NCBI RefSeq assembly: GCF_002443155.1
Contig: NZ_CP023667.1
Coordinates: 992,001-1,056,000, forward strand
Direction of reading: 5' to 3'
Origin: Alcaligenes faecalis
GTDB taxonomy: Bacteria > Pseudomonadota > Gammaproteobacteria > Burkholderiales > Burkholderiaceae_B
DNA: 64,000 nucleotides
Part shown: positions 34,431-46,448 of the stretch, in pieces
How the letters are laid out: the number at the start of each line of letters is the position of its first letter
Numbering within the stretch: the stretch's first letter is position 1
Notes under the pieces: model-generated
Told to the model about the DNA's origin: nothing
What the model saw: the letters and a program-made list of their open reading frames with translations, nothing else
Database searches by the model: none
Position numbers and translations under genes: made by a program

Positions 34431-35369
34431 ATGAGCAATCATAAAGATCGCGTGGTCATCCGTCGCAAGAAGACGGCCCATGCCGAGCATCATGGTGGTA
34501 GCTGGAAAATTGCCTACGCTGACTTCATGACGGCGATGATGGCTTTTTTCCTGGTGATGTGGATTCTTTCCCTGGTTCCCAAGCAGGACTTGAAGGAAAT
34601 TGCCGACTACTTTCGCATGCCCTTGATGGATGCCGTTTCTGGCGGCTATCAGGCGGATTATTCGCGCAGCGTCATTCCCGGTGGCCAGCCCAGCCTGGTT
34701 CCCAATCCCCACCCCGGCACGAACAACAGCCAGGCGGCCGACGATCGCCAGGATGTGGAGCGCCTGGAAGATTTGAAATCGGCCCTGGAAGAGCTGATCC
34801 GCATTGACCCCGTCCTGCAAGAGTTCCGTCCGCAATTGTTGCTGGATATGACCCAGGATGGTTTGCGCATTCAGATTATTGATCGTCAAAGCCGCCCCAT
34901 GTTCTCCACCGGCAGCGCGCAGGTGCAGATTTACATGCGAGCCATTTTGCGTTCGCTCAGCGCTCCCCTGAACGAGATGCCGAATCGGATTCTGATCTCC
35001 GGACATACCGATTCACTGCAATACGCCAGTGGCGAGCGCCTGTACAGTAACTGGGAGCTGTCTGCCGACCGAGCCAACGCGGCCCGACAGGAGCTGGTGG
35101 CCGGTGGCCTGGCCGAGGCCAAAGTCAAGCAGGTCGTGGGTTTGGCCGATAGTGTAAGCCTGGTTAAAGATAACCCCGCGGCAGCCGTAAATCGACGTAT
35201 CAGCCTGCTCGTGCTCAATAGCCGGGCGGAACGACGCATGGACGAGCAAGCCGCAAGCGGTTCGGAAGAATTTGATTTGCGCGAAGCCATGCAGGAGACC
35301 GAGGGGCCAATCAGTATTCATATTCCTGGTCTGCCTGAAATGCCTTCTGCCTTGCCAGTAGTGCCTTGA
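34431..35369 (+). CDS. motB: Flagellar motor stator protein MotB
   Basis: A 312-residue stator subunit anchored to peptidoglycan. The single transmembrane helix contains the proton-binding aspartate, Asp31 in KIAYADFMTAMMAFFLVMW. A plug/linker region follows, and then the OmpA-like domain with ILISGHTDSLQYASGERLYS and SADRANAARQEL. The length is close to E. coli MotB (308). It begins 12 bases after motA, in the same operon as the cheA unit that follows after 66 bases. Confidence 0.96.
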   Translation: MSNHKDRVVIRRKKTAHAEHHGGSWKIAYADFMTAMMAFFLVMWILSLVPKQDLKEIADYFRMPLMDAVSGGYQADYSRSVIPGGQPSLVPNPHPGTNNSQAADDRQDVERLEDLKSALEELIRIDPVLQEFRPQLLLDMTQDGLRIQIIDRQSRPMFSTGSAQVQIYMRAILRSLSAPLNEMPNRILISGHTDSLQYASGERLYSNWELSADRANAARQELVAGGLAEAKVKQVVGLADSVSLVKDNPAAAVNRRISLLVLNSRAERRMDEQAASGSEEFDLREAMQETEGPISIHIPGLPEMPSALPVVP

Positions 35370-35435
35370 GGCCTGGGTGTTTGGGCTGTGCTTTTTGTTT
35401 TGTTGTTCTAAGCCATAACCAAGAAGGAAGTGTTC

Positions 35436-37526
35436 ATGAGCTCCGGCGTGGATCTGAGTCAGTTTTACGAAACCTTTTTCGATGAAGCCGATGAGTTGCT
35501 GGCGGACATGGAGCGCTTGCTGCTGGAGCTGGATCTGGACGAGCCTGACCGCGATCAGCTCAATGCCATCTTTCGGGCCGCACACTCGATCAAGGGCGGC
35601 GCAGGCACGTTTGGTTGCTTCGGTCAGTTGGCTGAAACCACACACTTACTCGAAAATCTGCTCGATCTGGTCCGTAATGGCGAGATGCAATTGCGCAAGG
35701 ACATGATTGACCTCTTTCTGGAAACCAAGGACGTGCTAACCGGACAAGTCAATGCCTACCGCGAGGAACAGGAGCCCGACGAGGAAGCCTACACCCGCAT
35801 CTGCGCGCAACTGAGGCAATTGGCCCTGGAACAAAAGGGCATTCTGGCAACCGACACGAAAGGAACCGAAGCGATCCTGCAAGCCGAACCGGAACCCGAG
35901 CCGGAACCGGCTGCCAACACGGATGGCTTGCCACTGTGGGTGTCCATGGGGCCGGTGTCGGATAAGGATGCCGAGGCGCTGCAACAAGAAATGGAGTTGA
36001 TGGGCACCATCGTCCATCAAACTCGCGAAGGTAATCGCCTGGATATCTGGGTGGAAACCACGGGTTCGGCTGACGATATTCTGGCCGTGTGCTGCTTTAT
36101 TCTGAATGCCGATCAGGTGTCGGTAGAACCGGCCGCAGCCCCAGGGCAAGCGGCGGCTCCAGCCGCTGCCGCAGCAGCCTCGGCCTCAGTTCCCGCCGCA
36201 GTGGCTGCCGAGCCTGCAGCCCCCGTCGCTGCTCCGGCTCCCGCAACGGCCCCTGTTGCCGCTGAACCAGAAAAAACCGAAGCGCCTGCGCCTGCTGCCG
36301 CTCCCAAAGCCGCCGACAAACCGGCCAAGGCCGCCGCTCCCAAAGAGTCCGGCACGATCCGTGTGGGCGTGGAGAAAGTCGACCAGATCATCAATCTGGT
36401 GGGCGAGCTGGTCATTACACAAGCCATGCTGGTGCAAACGGCCTCGACACTGGACCCTGTGGTACACGATCGCTTGCTGAACGGCATTGAGCAGCTGGAG
36501 CGCAATGCGCGCGACCTGCAAGAGTCCGTAATGTCCATCCGCATGATGCCGATGGATTACGTGTTCAGCCGCTTCCCGCGTGTGGTGCGTGAAAGCGCCG
36601 CGCGCATGAACAAGAAGATTCGTCTGGTCACCAAAGGGCAGGCCACCGAACTGGACAAGAGCCTGATCGAACGCATTATTGATCCGCTCACTCACCTGGT
36701 GCGCAACAGTATCGACCACGGCATTGAAATGCCCGAGGATCGTCTGGCAGCGGGCAAGGAAGAAGAGGGTGTGCTGACCTTGTCGGCCCAGCATCAGGGT
36801 GGCCACATCATTATTGAAGTGGTGGATGATGGTGCCGGCCTGAACCGCGAACGTATTCTGAAGAAAGCCATGTCCTCGGGCCTGCCGGTGACCGAGAGCA
36901 TGCCGGACGACGAAGTTTGGCAGTTGATCTTTGCCCCCGGCTTTTCCACCGCCGACAAGGTTACGGAAATTTCCGGGCGCGGTGTGGGCATGGACGTGGT
37001 GCGACGCAATATTCAAAGCATGGGCGGCCACGTGCAGCTGTACTCGCGTGCGGGCAAGGGAACAACCACCCGTATTGTTCTGCCGCTGACGCTGGCGATT
37101 CTGGACGGCATGTCGGTCCAGGTGGGCAATGAGGTGTTCATCCTGCCGCTGGCTCACGTAACCGAATCCATGCAGCCTACTGAAGAGCAGTTGCGCAGCG
37201 TAACCGATACCGATCACGTCATGTTTGTGCGTGGCGAGTATCTGCCCCTGATTTCCCTGCGTGACATCTTCTCGGTTGAAGGGGCCGAGACCGATGTGAC
37301 TCGCGCGATTGCCGTTATCTTGCAGGCCGAAGACATGCGCTTTGCCTTGCTGGTCGATCACCTGATCGGTCAGCATCAAGTCGTGGTCAAGAACCTGGAA
37401 GCCAACTATAGAAAAATTCCGGGTATTTCCGCTGCCACCATTTTGGGCGATGGCAGCGTAGCCCTGATTGTTGATGTTTTTGCCTTGCAACGTCTGGCGC
37501 GGGACCCCGCCTCGACGTGGGCCTGA
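35436..37526 (+). CDS. cheA: Chemotaxis histidine kinase CheA
   Basis: A 696-residue kinase at the core of the chemoreceptor array. Domain order: P1 phosphotransfer domain with His50 in [11 protein letters not shown]2 CheY/CheB-docking domain at about 160-228; a long Ala/Pro linker (about 230-305); P3 dimerisation domain starting [21 protein letters not shown]4 ATPase with [14 protein letters not shown] and [14 protein letters not shown]; and a C-terminal CheW-like P5. The start is ATG 35436, with AAGGAAG upstream. It is followed directly by cheW. Confidence 0.97.
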   Translation: MSSGVDLSQFYETFFDEADELLADMERLLLELDLDEPDRDQLNAIFRAAHSIKGGAGTFGCFGQLAETTHLLENLLDLVRNGEMQLRKDMIDLFLETKDVLTGQVNAYREEQEPDEEAYTRICAQLRQLALEQKGILATDTKGTEAILQAEPEPEPEPAANTDGLPLWVSMGPVSDKDAEALQQEMELMGTIVHQTREGNRLDIWVETTGSADDILAVCCFILNADQVSVEPAAAPGQAAAPAAAAAASASVPAAVAAEPAAPVAAPAPATAPVAAEPEKTEAPAPAAAPKAADKPAKAAAPKESGTIRVGVEKVDQIINLVGELVITQAMLVQTASTLDPVVHDRLLNGIEQLERNARDLQESVMSIRMMPMDYVFSRFPRVVRESAARMNKKIRLVTKGQATELDKSLIERIIDPLTHLVRNSIDHGIEMPEDRLAAGKEEEGVLTLSAQHQGGHIIIEVVDDGAGLNRERILKKAMSSGLPVTESMPDDEVWQLIFAPGFSTADKVTEISGRGVGMDVVRRNIQSMGGHVQLYSRAGKGTTTRIVLPLTLAILDGMSVQVGNEVFILPLAHVTESMQPTEEQLRSVTDTDHVMFVRGEYLPLISLRDIFSVEGAETDVTRAIAVILQAEDMRFALLVDHLIGQHQVVVKNLEANYRKIPGISAATILGDGSVALIVDVFALQRLARDPASTWA

Positions 37527-37542
37527 TTATTCGGAGATCTTT

Positions 37543-38043
37543 ATGTCCAACGACTTTACTTCCCACTCCGAAGCTGCCGAGGCTGGCGGCAAGGAGTATC
37601 TGGTATTTACTCTGGGCGACCAGGAATACGGCATCGATATTCTGAAAGTTCAGGAGATCCGAGGCTACGACTCCCAGACCGTAACGCGTATTGCCAACGT
37701 GCCCAACTTCATCAAGGGTGTCACCAATCTGCGCGGTGTGATTGTGCCTATCGCCGACTTGCGGGTGCGCTTCAACATGGAGCGGGTGGAGTATGACCAC
37801 CAGACCGTGGTGGTGATTCTGAATCTGCACGACCGCGTAGTGGGTGTGGTGGTGGATGGTGTATCGGACGTGCTGGTTTTGCAGTCGTCCCAGATCAGTG
37901 CCGCCCCCAGCTTTGGCACCGCTTTCTCGACCGAGTACCTGACCGGGATCGGCACGCTGGGTGAACGCATGCTGATTTTGGTGGATATTGAAAAATTGAT
38001 GACCAGTGAAGAGATGGCGCTGGTCGATAGCGCAGTGGCCTGA
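37543..38043 (+). CDS. cheW: Chemotaxis coupling protein CheW
   Basis: A 166-residue scaffold protein that links CheA to receptors. The conserved core reads [20 protein letters not shown], then [20 protein letters not shown] and [24 protein letters not shown] lies 7 bases before ATG 37543, 16 bases after cheA. The open frame extends further upstream into cheA but has no reason to be used. Confidence 0.97.
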   Translation: MSNDFTSHSEAAEAGGKEYLVFTLGDQEYGIDILKVQEIRGYDSQTVTRIANVPNFIKGVTNLRGVIVPIADLRVRFNMERVEYDHQTVVVILNLHDRVVGVVVDGVSDVLVLQSSQISAAPSFGTAFSTEYLTGIGTLGERMLILVDIEKLMTSEEMALVDSAVA

Positions 38044-38169
38044 TCGCCGAGTCTGCAAAGACTTGCAAAGCGGGGACTTGTTTAACGGGTCCTTCAAGGA
38101 TTGTTCGGGTCGGGGGAGGCGTCATAAGCGCCTCTGATGTTCGGATCTACTCTAGACAAGGTGCTTGCA

Positions 38170-39906
38170 ATGCTGGATGGATTACGTTTGGCCAATCTGA
38201 AGGTGCGGACCAGTCTGATTCTGGTACTGGTGTTTTTTTTAGCAATGCTGGTGGCCGGTGCTGCATTGGGGATCTTGTCCCTGCGTGCCAATAATGGTGC
38301 GCTGCAAAGCATCGTGGTCAATCAGCGTGTAGGCTCGGCCATGTATCAGGCCATCGAGAGCTACAAAGAGACTCAAACCCTGATTGGGCGAGCGGCCATC
38401 AGCTATGTGGTCAGCAACGATCTGCAAAACCAGGACCTGATGGCCGAGTGGAGCGATGTGGCTCCCAAAACGTCGGCCATCAGCTCGGCCACGCGTGATG
38501 CGCTGGATGCCACGCGCAAGCAGTTTGAGCAAGCCCAGGAAGCCTTCTTTGAATATCAGGGCGTGGCGACACAGCTGGAAGGCACGAACGACTACTACCA
38601 GCGCGTGGATGCCGCATTCATGTCCTTGATGCAGGGTGGCGTGCTGCCCTTGATTGCTTACCTGGAGCAGGGCGATATCGCTGGTTTCCGCAGCTACGTG
38701 GCCACGACCACCAAGTTTTTGGAAGAAGATCTGTACAGCGCCTTGAGTACCTTGCAACAGGCTCAGCAGCGCTCTATTGATACCCAATACCAGAAAGAAA
38801 ATGACCAGTACAACATGGTGATCCGTCTGGTGGGGCTGGCCATGGTGTTCTGTCTGTTGATCTCGCTGGCCGTCTATGTGTTCTTGAATCGCATGGTGTT
38901 GCGTCCCTTGCGTCAGGCCGGTGCGCACTTTGATCGCATCGCCAGCGGGGATTTGACCCAACGCGTGGAAGTGAAGTCCACCAATGAAATTGGGGTGCTG
39001 TATGACGCGGTGCGCCGCATGCAAAGCAGTCTGCAGTCCATGGTGCAGACCGTGCGTCAGGGCGTGGAAGAAATCACTTTTGGTTCGCATGAAATCTATG
39101 TGGGCAATACGGATTTGAGCAGTCGTACGGAAGAGCAGGCCGCCTCCTTGCAGCAAACTGCGGCCAGCATGGAACAGTTGGCCAGCACAGTGCGTCAGAA
39201 CTCGGACAATGCCCAGCAAGCGGACCAGGTTGCCAAGAGTGCCTCCGAAGTGGCGCTGCGTGGCGGGCAGGCAGTTTCCACCGTGGTGCAGACCATGGAA
39301 GATTTGTCGGCCAGTTCGGGGCAGATTGCCCAGATCGTGAACGTGATTGATGGCATTGCTTTCCAGACCAATATTCTGGCCTTGAACGCGGCGGTGGAAG
39401 CAGCCCGCGCAGGTGAGCAGGGCAAGGGCTTTGCAGTGGTGGCCGGTGAAGTACGAAGCCTGGCCCAGCGCAGTGCGCAGGCGGCCCGCGAGATCAAGGG
39501 CTTGATTGAACAGTCGCTGGCTAAAGTCAAGGAAGGCACGCGTCAGGTGGATGAGGCGGGCAAGGTGGTCATGGAAGTGGTCAGCTCGGTACAGAGCGTG
39601 ACCACCATCATGGCGGAAATTTCGTCGGCCTCGAACGAGCAGTCCGAAGGAATTGAGCAGGTGAACCGGGCGGTTGCACAAATGGATGTGGTTGTGCAGC
39701 AAAACGCAGCCCTGGTCGAACAGGCAACCGCGGCAGCGGGCTCCTTGCAGGATCAGGCCACTCGTTTGTCCGACGCGGTGTCGGCGTTCAAAGTGAGCGC
39801 ACACGACATCATTGATGATCCGTTTGAAGCGCCCGAGCCGGAACGATTACGTTCTACCGAGCGTCTGTCTACGGGGCCTTTTAGCGGGACCTTGGCCAGC
39901 CTGTAG
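38170..39906 (+). CDS. Methyl-accepting chemotaxis protein (Tsr/Tar-like)
   Basis: A 578-residue chemoreceptor. Transmembrane helices lie at about 14-38 and 220-242, bracketing a periplasmic four-helix-bundle ligand domain of about 180 residues. A HAMP domain follows ([20 protein letters not shown]), then the signalling hairpin with the highly conserved tip [20 protein letters not shown]. The C-terminus ends GTLASL and lacks the NWETF-type pentapeptide that tethers CheR. The start is chosen at ATG 38170, with AAGGTG 6 bases upstream; ATG 38137 is possible. The ligand is not predictable. Confidence 0.95.
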   Translation: MLDGLRLANLKVRTSLILVLVFFLAMLVAGAALGILSLRANNGALQSIVVNQRVGSAMYQAIESYKETQTLIGRAAISYVVSNDLQNQDLMAEWSDVAPKTSAISSATRDALDATRKQFEQAQEAFFEYQGVATQLEGTNDYYQRVDAAFMSLMQGGVLPLIAYLEQGDIAGFRSYVATTTKFLEEDLYSALSTLQQAQQRSIDTQYQKENDQYNMVIRLVGLAMVFCLLISLAVYVFLNRMVLRPLRQAGAHFDRIASGDLTQRVEVKSTNEIGVLYDAVRRMQSSLQSMVQTVRQGVEEITFGSHEIYVGNTDLSSRTEEQAASLQQTAASMEQLASTVRQNSDNAQQADQVAKSASEVALRGGQAVSTVVQTMEDLSASSGQIAQIVNVIDGIAFQTNILALNAAVEAARAGEQGKGFAVVAGEVRSLAQRSAQAAREIKGLIEQSLAKVKEGTRQVDEAGKVVMEVVSSVQSVTTIMAEISSASNEQSEGIEQVNRAVAQMDVVVQQNAALVEQATAAAGSLQDQATRLSDAVSAFKVSAHDIIDDPFEAPEPERLRSTERLSTGPFSGTLASL

Positions 39907-39910
39907 TTAT

Positions 39911-40753
39911 ATGAGCACATCTGTGGAACCTTTTGTTTATACATTGCCCTCGATCCCGCAGGCCTCGAGGGCCGACTGTGAGCGAGCCGCGCGCTTGCTC
40001 AAGTCGTATGCGGGCATCATCTTAGGTACCCACAAAGAAGATATGGTGGCCCGCACATTGGGTATGCGCAGTCAGAGTGCGGGGCTGCGGGAGGTGCGTC
40101 AGTATCTGGATGTTCTGGAGCAGGACACGCATAGCCAGGAGTGGCAGGACTTCGTCAATGCCTTCACCATCAATCACACCGCATTTTTTCGCGAGCAGCA
40201 TCATTTCGATATTCTGGGCAAGTTTGTCAGCACACGCGGCAAGCCGCTGGATATCTGGTGCAGTGCGGCCTCTACCGGCGAGGAGGCCTATTCCATTGCC
40301 ATGACGGTGCGCGAGCACTGTCCCTCGCCGGATGTGAACGTGTCGATTCTGGCCAGCGATATTGACTCGGCTGCCTTGGACAAGGCCCGACAGGGCATGT
40401 ACACCCTGGAGCGCATTCAGCCCGTGCCCGATCTGTGGCTGCCGCGTTATTTCCAGCGTGGTGTGGGCGCTCGCAAGGGGCTGGCACGCGTCAAGCCCGT
40501 GTTGCGCAATATGGTGGAATTCGAGGAGTTCAATCTGGTGGGCTCGGCCTGGCCTTCGACCAGCCGCTTTGATGTGATCTTCTGTAGAAACACCATGATT
40601 TATTTTGATCGGGACGATCAGACACGCATCCTGGAGCGATTCGCCGCCGTGACCAAACCGGGTGGCTTGTTGTTTGTGGGGCATTCCGAGAACTTCTCCT
40701 ACCTGACCAAGGCCTTTCGCTTGCTCGGTCAGACGGTGTATGTCCGGAACTAG
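39911..40753 (+). CDS. cheR: Chemoreceptor methyltransferase CheR
   Basis: A 280-residue S-adenosylmethionine-dependent enzyme that methylates glutamates on chemoreceptors. It has an N-terminal helical domain with MVARTLGMRS, the SAM pocket DIWCSAASTGEEAYSIAM, and FDVIFCRNTMIYFDR, then GGLLFVGHSENF in the catalytic domain. ATG 39911 follows the mcp stop by four bases and has no independent ribosome site, so translation is probably coupled. It is paired with cheB downstream for adaptation. Confidence 0.96.
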   Translation: MSTSVEPFVYTLPSIPQASRADCERAARLLKSYAGIILGTHKEDMVARTLGMRSQSAGLREVRQYLDVLEQDTHSQEWQDFVNAFTINHTAFFREQHHFDILGKFVSTRGKPLDIWCSAASTGEEAYSIAMTVREHCPSPDVNVSILASDIDSAALDKARQGMYTLERIQPVPDLWLPRYFQRGVGARKGLARVKPVLRNMVEFEEFNLVGSAWPSTSRFDVIFCRNTMIYFDRDDQTRILERFAAVTKPGGLLFVGHSENFSYLTKAFRLLGQTVYVRN

Positions 40754-40807
40754 GGTCTATGGAGTCTTGCCAGGCCCTGAGCTCTGTTGGCGCTTGAAAT
40801 CGGGATT

Positions 40808-41875
40808 ATGAGTAGCATGAAGAAAATTCGAGTTTTGTGTGTAGACGATTCCGCCCTGGTGCGCAGCCTGATGGTGGAAATTATCAACAGTCATGCGGAT
40901 ATGGAAGTGGTGGCGGTGGCCCCTGATCCGCTGGTGGCGCGCGAGCTGATCAAGGAACACAATCCGGATGTGCTGACGCTGGACGTCGAGATGCCGCGAA
41001 TGGACGGGCTGGACTTTCTGGAGCGCCTGATGCGCTTGCGTCCTATGCCCGTAGTGATGGTGTCCTCGCTGACCGAGCGCAATTCGGATGTGACCTTGCG
41101 TGCCCTGGAGCTGGGCGCGGTGGACTTTGTGACCAAACCCAAGCTGGGCCTGCGTGATGGCTTGCTCGATTACTCGGACCTGATTGCCGACAAGATTCGC
41201 GCTGCCTCCATTGCCCGCCCGCGTCGGGCAACTCCGGCCCCGGCCGGTTCCGCCCCGGCCCGCCGCTTGACGCACAACTTCTCAACCACCGAAAAACTGA
41301 TCATGATCGGCGCGTCCACAGGCGGCACCGAGGCCATTCGTCAGGTGCTGGAGCCCTTGCCGGCCAACTGCCCGGCCATCATGATTACCCAACATATGCC
41401 GGCCGGTTTCACGCGCTCGTTCGTGAACCGCCTGGATGGTCTGTGCTCCATGCAGGTGCACGAGGCCGAAGATGGCCAGCGCGTCTTGCCCGGCCACGTG
41501 TATCTGGCTCCGGGTGGCGTGGCGCACATGAAGCTGGCCCGCTCGGGTGCCAACTATGTGGTCAAGCTGGTGGACAGTGAACCCGTCAACCGCCACCGGC
41601 CCTCGGTCGATGTGCTGTTTCACTCTGCCGCCGAACTGGCCGGACGCAATGCCGTGGGGGTCATCCTGACTGGCATGGGCAAGGATGGTGCACAAGGCTT
41701 GTTGGCCATGAAACAGGCCGGTGCCATGACCTTTGCGCAGGACGAGGCCACCAGCGTGGTCTTTGGCATGCCGCGTGAAGCCTTGCAAATTGGCGCGGCG
41801 GATATCGCCTTGCCTTTGGGGCAGATTAGCGAACGAATTCTGGCCAGTGTGGGGGCCTTTGGGCACCGTGTATAA
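40808..41875 (+). CDS. cheB: Chemotaxis methylesterase/glutamine deamidase CheB
   Basis: A 355-residue adaptation enzyme. The N-terminal receiver domain has acidic pocket Asp13/Asp14 and phosphoacceptor Asp59 ([13 protein letters not shown]). A linker rich in Ala/Pro/Arg (about 135-155) leads to the methylesterase domain with its catalytic triad: Ser in [12 protein letters not shown], His in [10 protein letters not shown] and Asp in [10 protein letters not shown]. The start is ATG 40808; ATG 40817 is also possible. It lies 54 bases after cheR. Confidence 0.96.
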   Translation: MSSMKKIRVLCVDDSALVRSLMVEIINSHADMEVVAVAPDPLVARELIKEHNPDVLTLDVEMPRMDGLDFLERLMRLRPMPVVMVSSLTERNSDVTLRALELGAVDFVTKPKLGLRDGLLDYSDLIADKIRAASIARPRRATPAPAGSAPARRLTHNFSTTEKLIMIGASTGGTEAIRQVLEPLPANCPAIMITQHMPAGFTRSFVNRLDGLCSMQVHEAEDGQRVLPGHVYLAPGGVAHMKLARSGANYVVKLVDSEPVNRHRPSVDVLFHSAAELAGRNAVGVILTGMGKDGAQGLLAMKQAGAMTFAQDEATSVVFGMPREALQIGAADIALPLGQISERILASVGAFGHRV

Positions 41876-41919
41876 GCGGTCCTGAACGCACTGGCATGCT
41901 ACTCATTTGGAGAATGTAA

Positions 41920-42309
41920 ATGGTACAAAAAAATATAAAGATTCTCGTCGTCGATGACTTTCCCACCATGCGCCGGATCATCAAGAACCTGCTCAAGGAT
42001 CTGGGATACGAAAACGTGGACGAAGCGGAAGATGGCCTGATGGGCCTGGAAAAATTGCGCAATGGCAATTTCGAGTTCGTGGTCTCTGACTGGAACATGC
42101 CCAATCTGGACGGGCTGGAAATGCTCAAGCAGATTCGTGCCGATGCCAATCTGTCCTCTTTGCCGGTGCTGATGGTGACCGCCGAAGCCAAGAAAGAGAA
42201 CATTATTGCCGCCGCCCAGGCGGGCGCCAATGGCTACGTCGTCAAACCCTTTACCGCCGCAACACTGGAAGAGAAACTGAACAAGATCTTCGAGAAAATG
42301 GCCGGTTAA
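41920..42309 (+). CDS. cheY: Chemotaxis response regulator CheY
   Basis: A 129-residue single-domain receiver that binds the FliM switch when phosphorylated. Residue numbering coincides with E. coli CheY: Asp12/Asp13, phosphoacceptor Asp57 in [13 protein letters not shown], Thr87, Tyr106 and Lys109. TTTGGAGAA lies upstream of ATG 41920. It is followed by cheZ after 13 bases. Confidence 0.97.
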   Translation: MVQKNIKILVVDDFPTMRRIIKNLLKDLGYENVDEAEDGLMGLEKLRNGNFEFVVSDWNMPNLDGLEMLKQIRADANLSSLPVLMVTAEAKKENIIAAAQAGANGYVVKPFTAATLEEKLNKIFEKMAG

Positions 42310-42322
42310 TACGGAGTACGTC

Positions 42323-42964
42323 ATGGATCCACAGCAAACACCGACTCATCCCGACCCCCAGAGCGTACCGGTTGACCTGGTCTACCGCATCGCCAATCTG
42401 ACCCGCCTGCTGCGGGAAAGCATGCGCGAACTGGGGCTGGATCAGGCCATTAAAGATGCCGCGCACGCGATTCCGGATGCCCGCGATCGTCTGCACTATG
42501 TGGCTCGCATGACCGAGCAAGCCGCCAACCGCGTGCTGAATGCCGCCGAGCAGGTGCGTCCTTTGCAAGAATCCTTGCAAGAGGACGCCCAGGCGCTGGA
42601 TGCCGAGTGGGAGCAATGGTTTGAAGAGCCCCTGGATCAGGATCAGGCTCGCGAGCTGGTCAAGCGCACCCGTGGCTTTCTGCGCGATGTGCCCGTCAAG
42701 GCCCAGCAGACGCAGGACAATTTGCTGGAAATCATCATGGCCCAGGACTTTCAGGATCTGACCGGGCAGGTGATCACGCGCATGCTGGGTGTGGTCGGCA
42801 CGATTGAAACCGAACTGGTTCAAGTGCTGGTCGATAATGTGCCCACAGAAAAACGCGAAGAAACTCAAAGCCTTATCAATGGCCCAGTGGTCTCGCCCGT
42901 GGCCTCGGAAGTGGTCACCAGCCAGGATCAGGTGGACGATTTGCTGGCGAATCTGGGCTTTTAA
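42323..42964 (+). CDS. cheZ: CheY-P phosphatase CheZ
   Basis: A 213-residue helical protein that dephosphorylates CheY-P. The catalytic segment MAQDFQDLTGQVITRM contains the Asp and Gln of the active site. The C-terminal helix QDQVDDLLANLGF is the CheY-binding tail. It is the last gene of the mot/che unit, followed by a terminator 37 bases later. Confidence 0.96.
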   Translation: MDPQQTPTHPDPQSVPVDLVYRIANLTRLLRESMRELGLDQAIKDAAHAIPDARDRLHYVARMTEQAANRVLNAAEQVRPLQESLQEDAQALDAEWEQWFEEPLDQDQARELVKRTRGFLRDVPVKAQQTQDNLLEIIMAQDFQDLTGQVITRMLGVVGTIETELVQVLVDNVPTEKREETQSLINGPVVSPVASEVVTSQDQVDDLLANLGF

Positions 42965-43000
42965 TTCCCGGTTCCATCCGCTCATTGAGTTTGCTTGTTG

Positions 43001-43028
43001 AAGGCGCTGCACATTGCAGCGCCTTTTT
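43001..43028 (+). terminator. Rho-independent terminator after cheZ
   Basis: The perfect 11-pair stem AAGGCGCTGCA/TGCAGCGCCTT with a CAT loop is followed by TTTTG. It separates the motor/chemotaxis unit from flhBAF. Confidence 0.92.
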
Positions 43029-43179
43029 GCTTGTGGGGAACAGCCTGCTTTTATCGGGCTTTCTCCGCGCTATCAGAGCCGCAGCGCTCTTTTAGAATGA
43101 TCCCGCGGCATGCAGTGCGAGCGCAACATTCGTGCTGCGCGCGTGATTCATTCTTTCAATTCCTGCGTCCTGGCAGTCC

Positions 43180-44331
43180 ATGGCAGAAGACAGCGATCTC
43201 GAAAAAACAGAACCGGCCTCACCCCGGCGCCTGGAAAAGGCGCGGGAAGAAGGGCAGGTGGCGCGTTCCAGAGAGCTGACAACGTTCCTGATGCTGCTGG
43301 CCGGGATAGGCGGCATCTGGGTCGGGGCCAGCTATCTGTACGAGACCTTTGGTGGCATTGTGCGTCGCAGTGTCTGGTTCGATCCTCGGGTTGCGCATGA
43401 TCCCAGTGCCATGGTGGTACAGGCTGCCGGTCTGGCGGGCGAAGCACTAAAAGGGCTGGCACCACTGTTCCTGCTGCTGGTGGTAGTCGCGATTTTTGCG
43501 TCGATTGCACTGGGCGGCATGAGTTTTAGCGGCAAGGCCTTGCAGCCCAAGTTCGAGCGCATGAATCCGGCCAAGGGCGTCAAACGCATGTTTTCCATGC
43601 AGACCGTGGTGGAGCTGATCAAGACCCTGGCCAAAGCCGGTCTGGTTGGTTCAGTAGCGGTGTATGTGATCTGGACCGAGCGCGAACAGATGACGGCCCT
43701 GATGTATGTGCATCCCACGGCGGCCATTGCCACGGGGATGGCGCTGATCATCAAGTGTTGTGCCCTGATCGCTGCCAGTTTGCTGGTGATTGTGTTGATT
43801 GATGCACCCTGGCAGTTGTGGAGCTTTTACAAGAAGCTGCGCATGTCGCGTCAGGACGTGAAGGAAGAACATAAGGAAAGCGAAGGTGACCCGCATGTAA
43901 AAGGGCGCATTCGGCAGCAGCAACGGTCCATGGCTCGTTCGCGCATGATGTCCCAGGTGCCGGGGGCCGATGTGGTCGTGACCAACCCCACGCATTATGC
44001 GGTGGCCTTGAAGTATCAGGACGGCAAGAGCAGGGCGCCCCGTGTCGTTGCCAAAGGCACGGGTTTGATCGCCGCCAAGATTCGCGGTCTGGCGGCAGAG
44101 CATAAAGTGGCCACGCTGGAGGCACCCGCGCTGGCGCGGGCCCTGTACTTCAATGTCGAACTGGAGCGCGAGATTCCCGTGGACTTGTACTCGGCCGTGG
44201 CCGAAGTGCTGGCCTGGGTTTATCAGCTTCGTAACTGGAACAAGGGGCAGGGCGAGCGCCCGGTCATGCCCACCCGATTGAAAGTGCCGACAGGCATGGA
44301 TGAAGGTCCACTGCGTTCGCGCAAACATTAA
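43180..44331 (+). CDS. flhB: Flagellar export switch protein FlhB
   Basis: A 383-residue type III export component. It starts with a charged segment typical of FlhB (DLEKTEPASPRRLEKAREEG), then has four transmembrane helices. The cytoplasmic autocleavage site is NPTH in VVTNPTHYAVALKYQDGK. Cleavage between Asn and Pro switches export from rod/hook to filament substrates. ATG 43180 has no strong ribosome site. It is the first gene of flhBAF and is followed by flhA after five bases. Confidence 0.97.
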   Translation: MAEDSDLEKTEPASPRRLEKAREEGQVARSRELTTFLMLLAGIGGIWVGASYLYETFGGIVRRSVWFDPRVAHDPSAMVVQAAGLAGEALKGLAPLFLLLVVVAIFASIALGGMSFSGKALQPKFERMNPAKGVKRMFSMQTVVELIKTLAKAGLVGSVAVYVIWTEREQMTALMYVHPTAAIATGMALIIKCCALIAASLLVIVLIDAPWQLWSFYKKLRMSRQDVKEEHKESEGDPHVKGRIRQQQRSMARSRMMSQVPGADVVVTNPTHYAVALKYQDGKSRAPRVVAKGTGLIAAKIRGLAAEHKVATLEAPALARALYFNVELEREIPVDLYSAVAEVLAWVYQLRNWNKGQGERPVMPTRLKVPTGMDEGPLRSRKH

Positions 44332-44336
44332 AAGCA

Positions 44337-46444
<2,108 letters not shown>

Positions 46445-46448
<4 letters not shown>

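Noticed and set aside
35880-36350. Repetitive Ala/Pro/Glu coding stretch in cheA as a possible DNA repeat
   Set aside because: Codons vary and it encodes the normal flexible CheA linker.
36186-37490. 434-codon open frame on the minus strand
   Set aside because: Exactly antisense to cheA; the translated product is low-complexity and matches nothing, as expected for the reverse strand of a high-G+C gene.
38239-39804. 521-codon open frame on the minus strand
   Set aside because: Antisense to the methyl-accepting chemotaxis gene, His/Gln-rich shadow translation.
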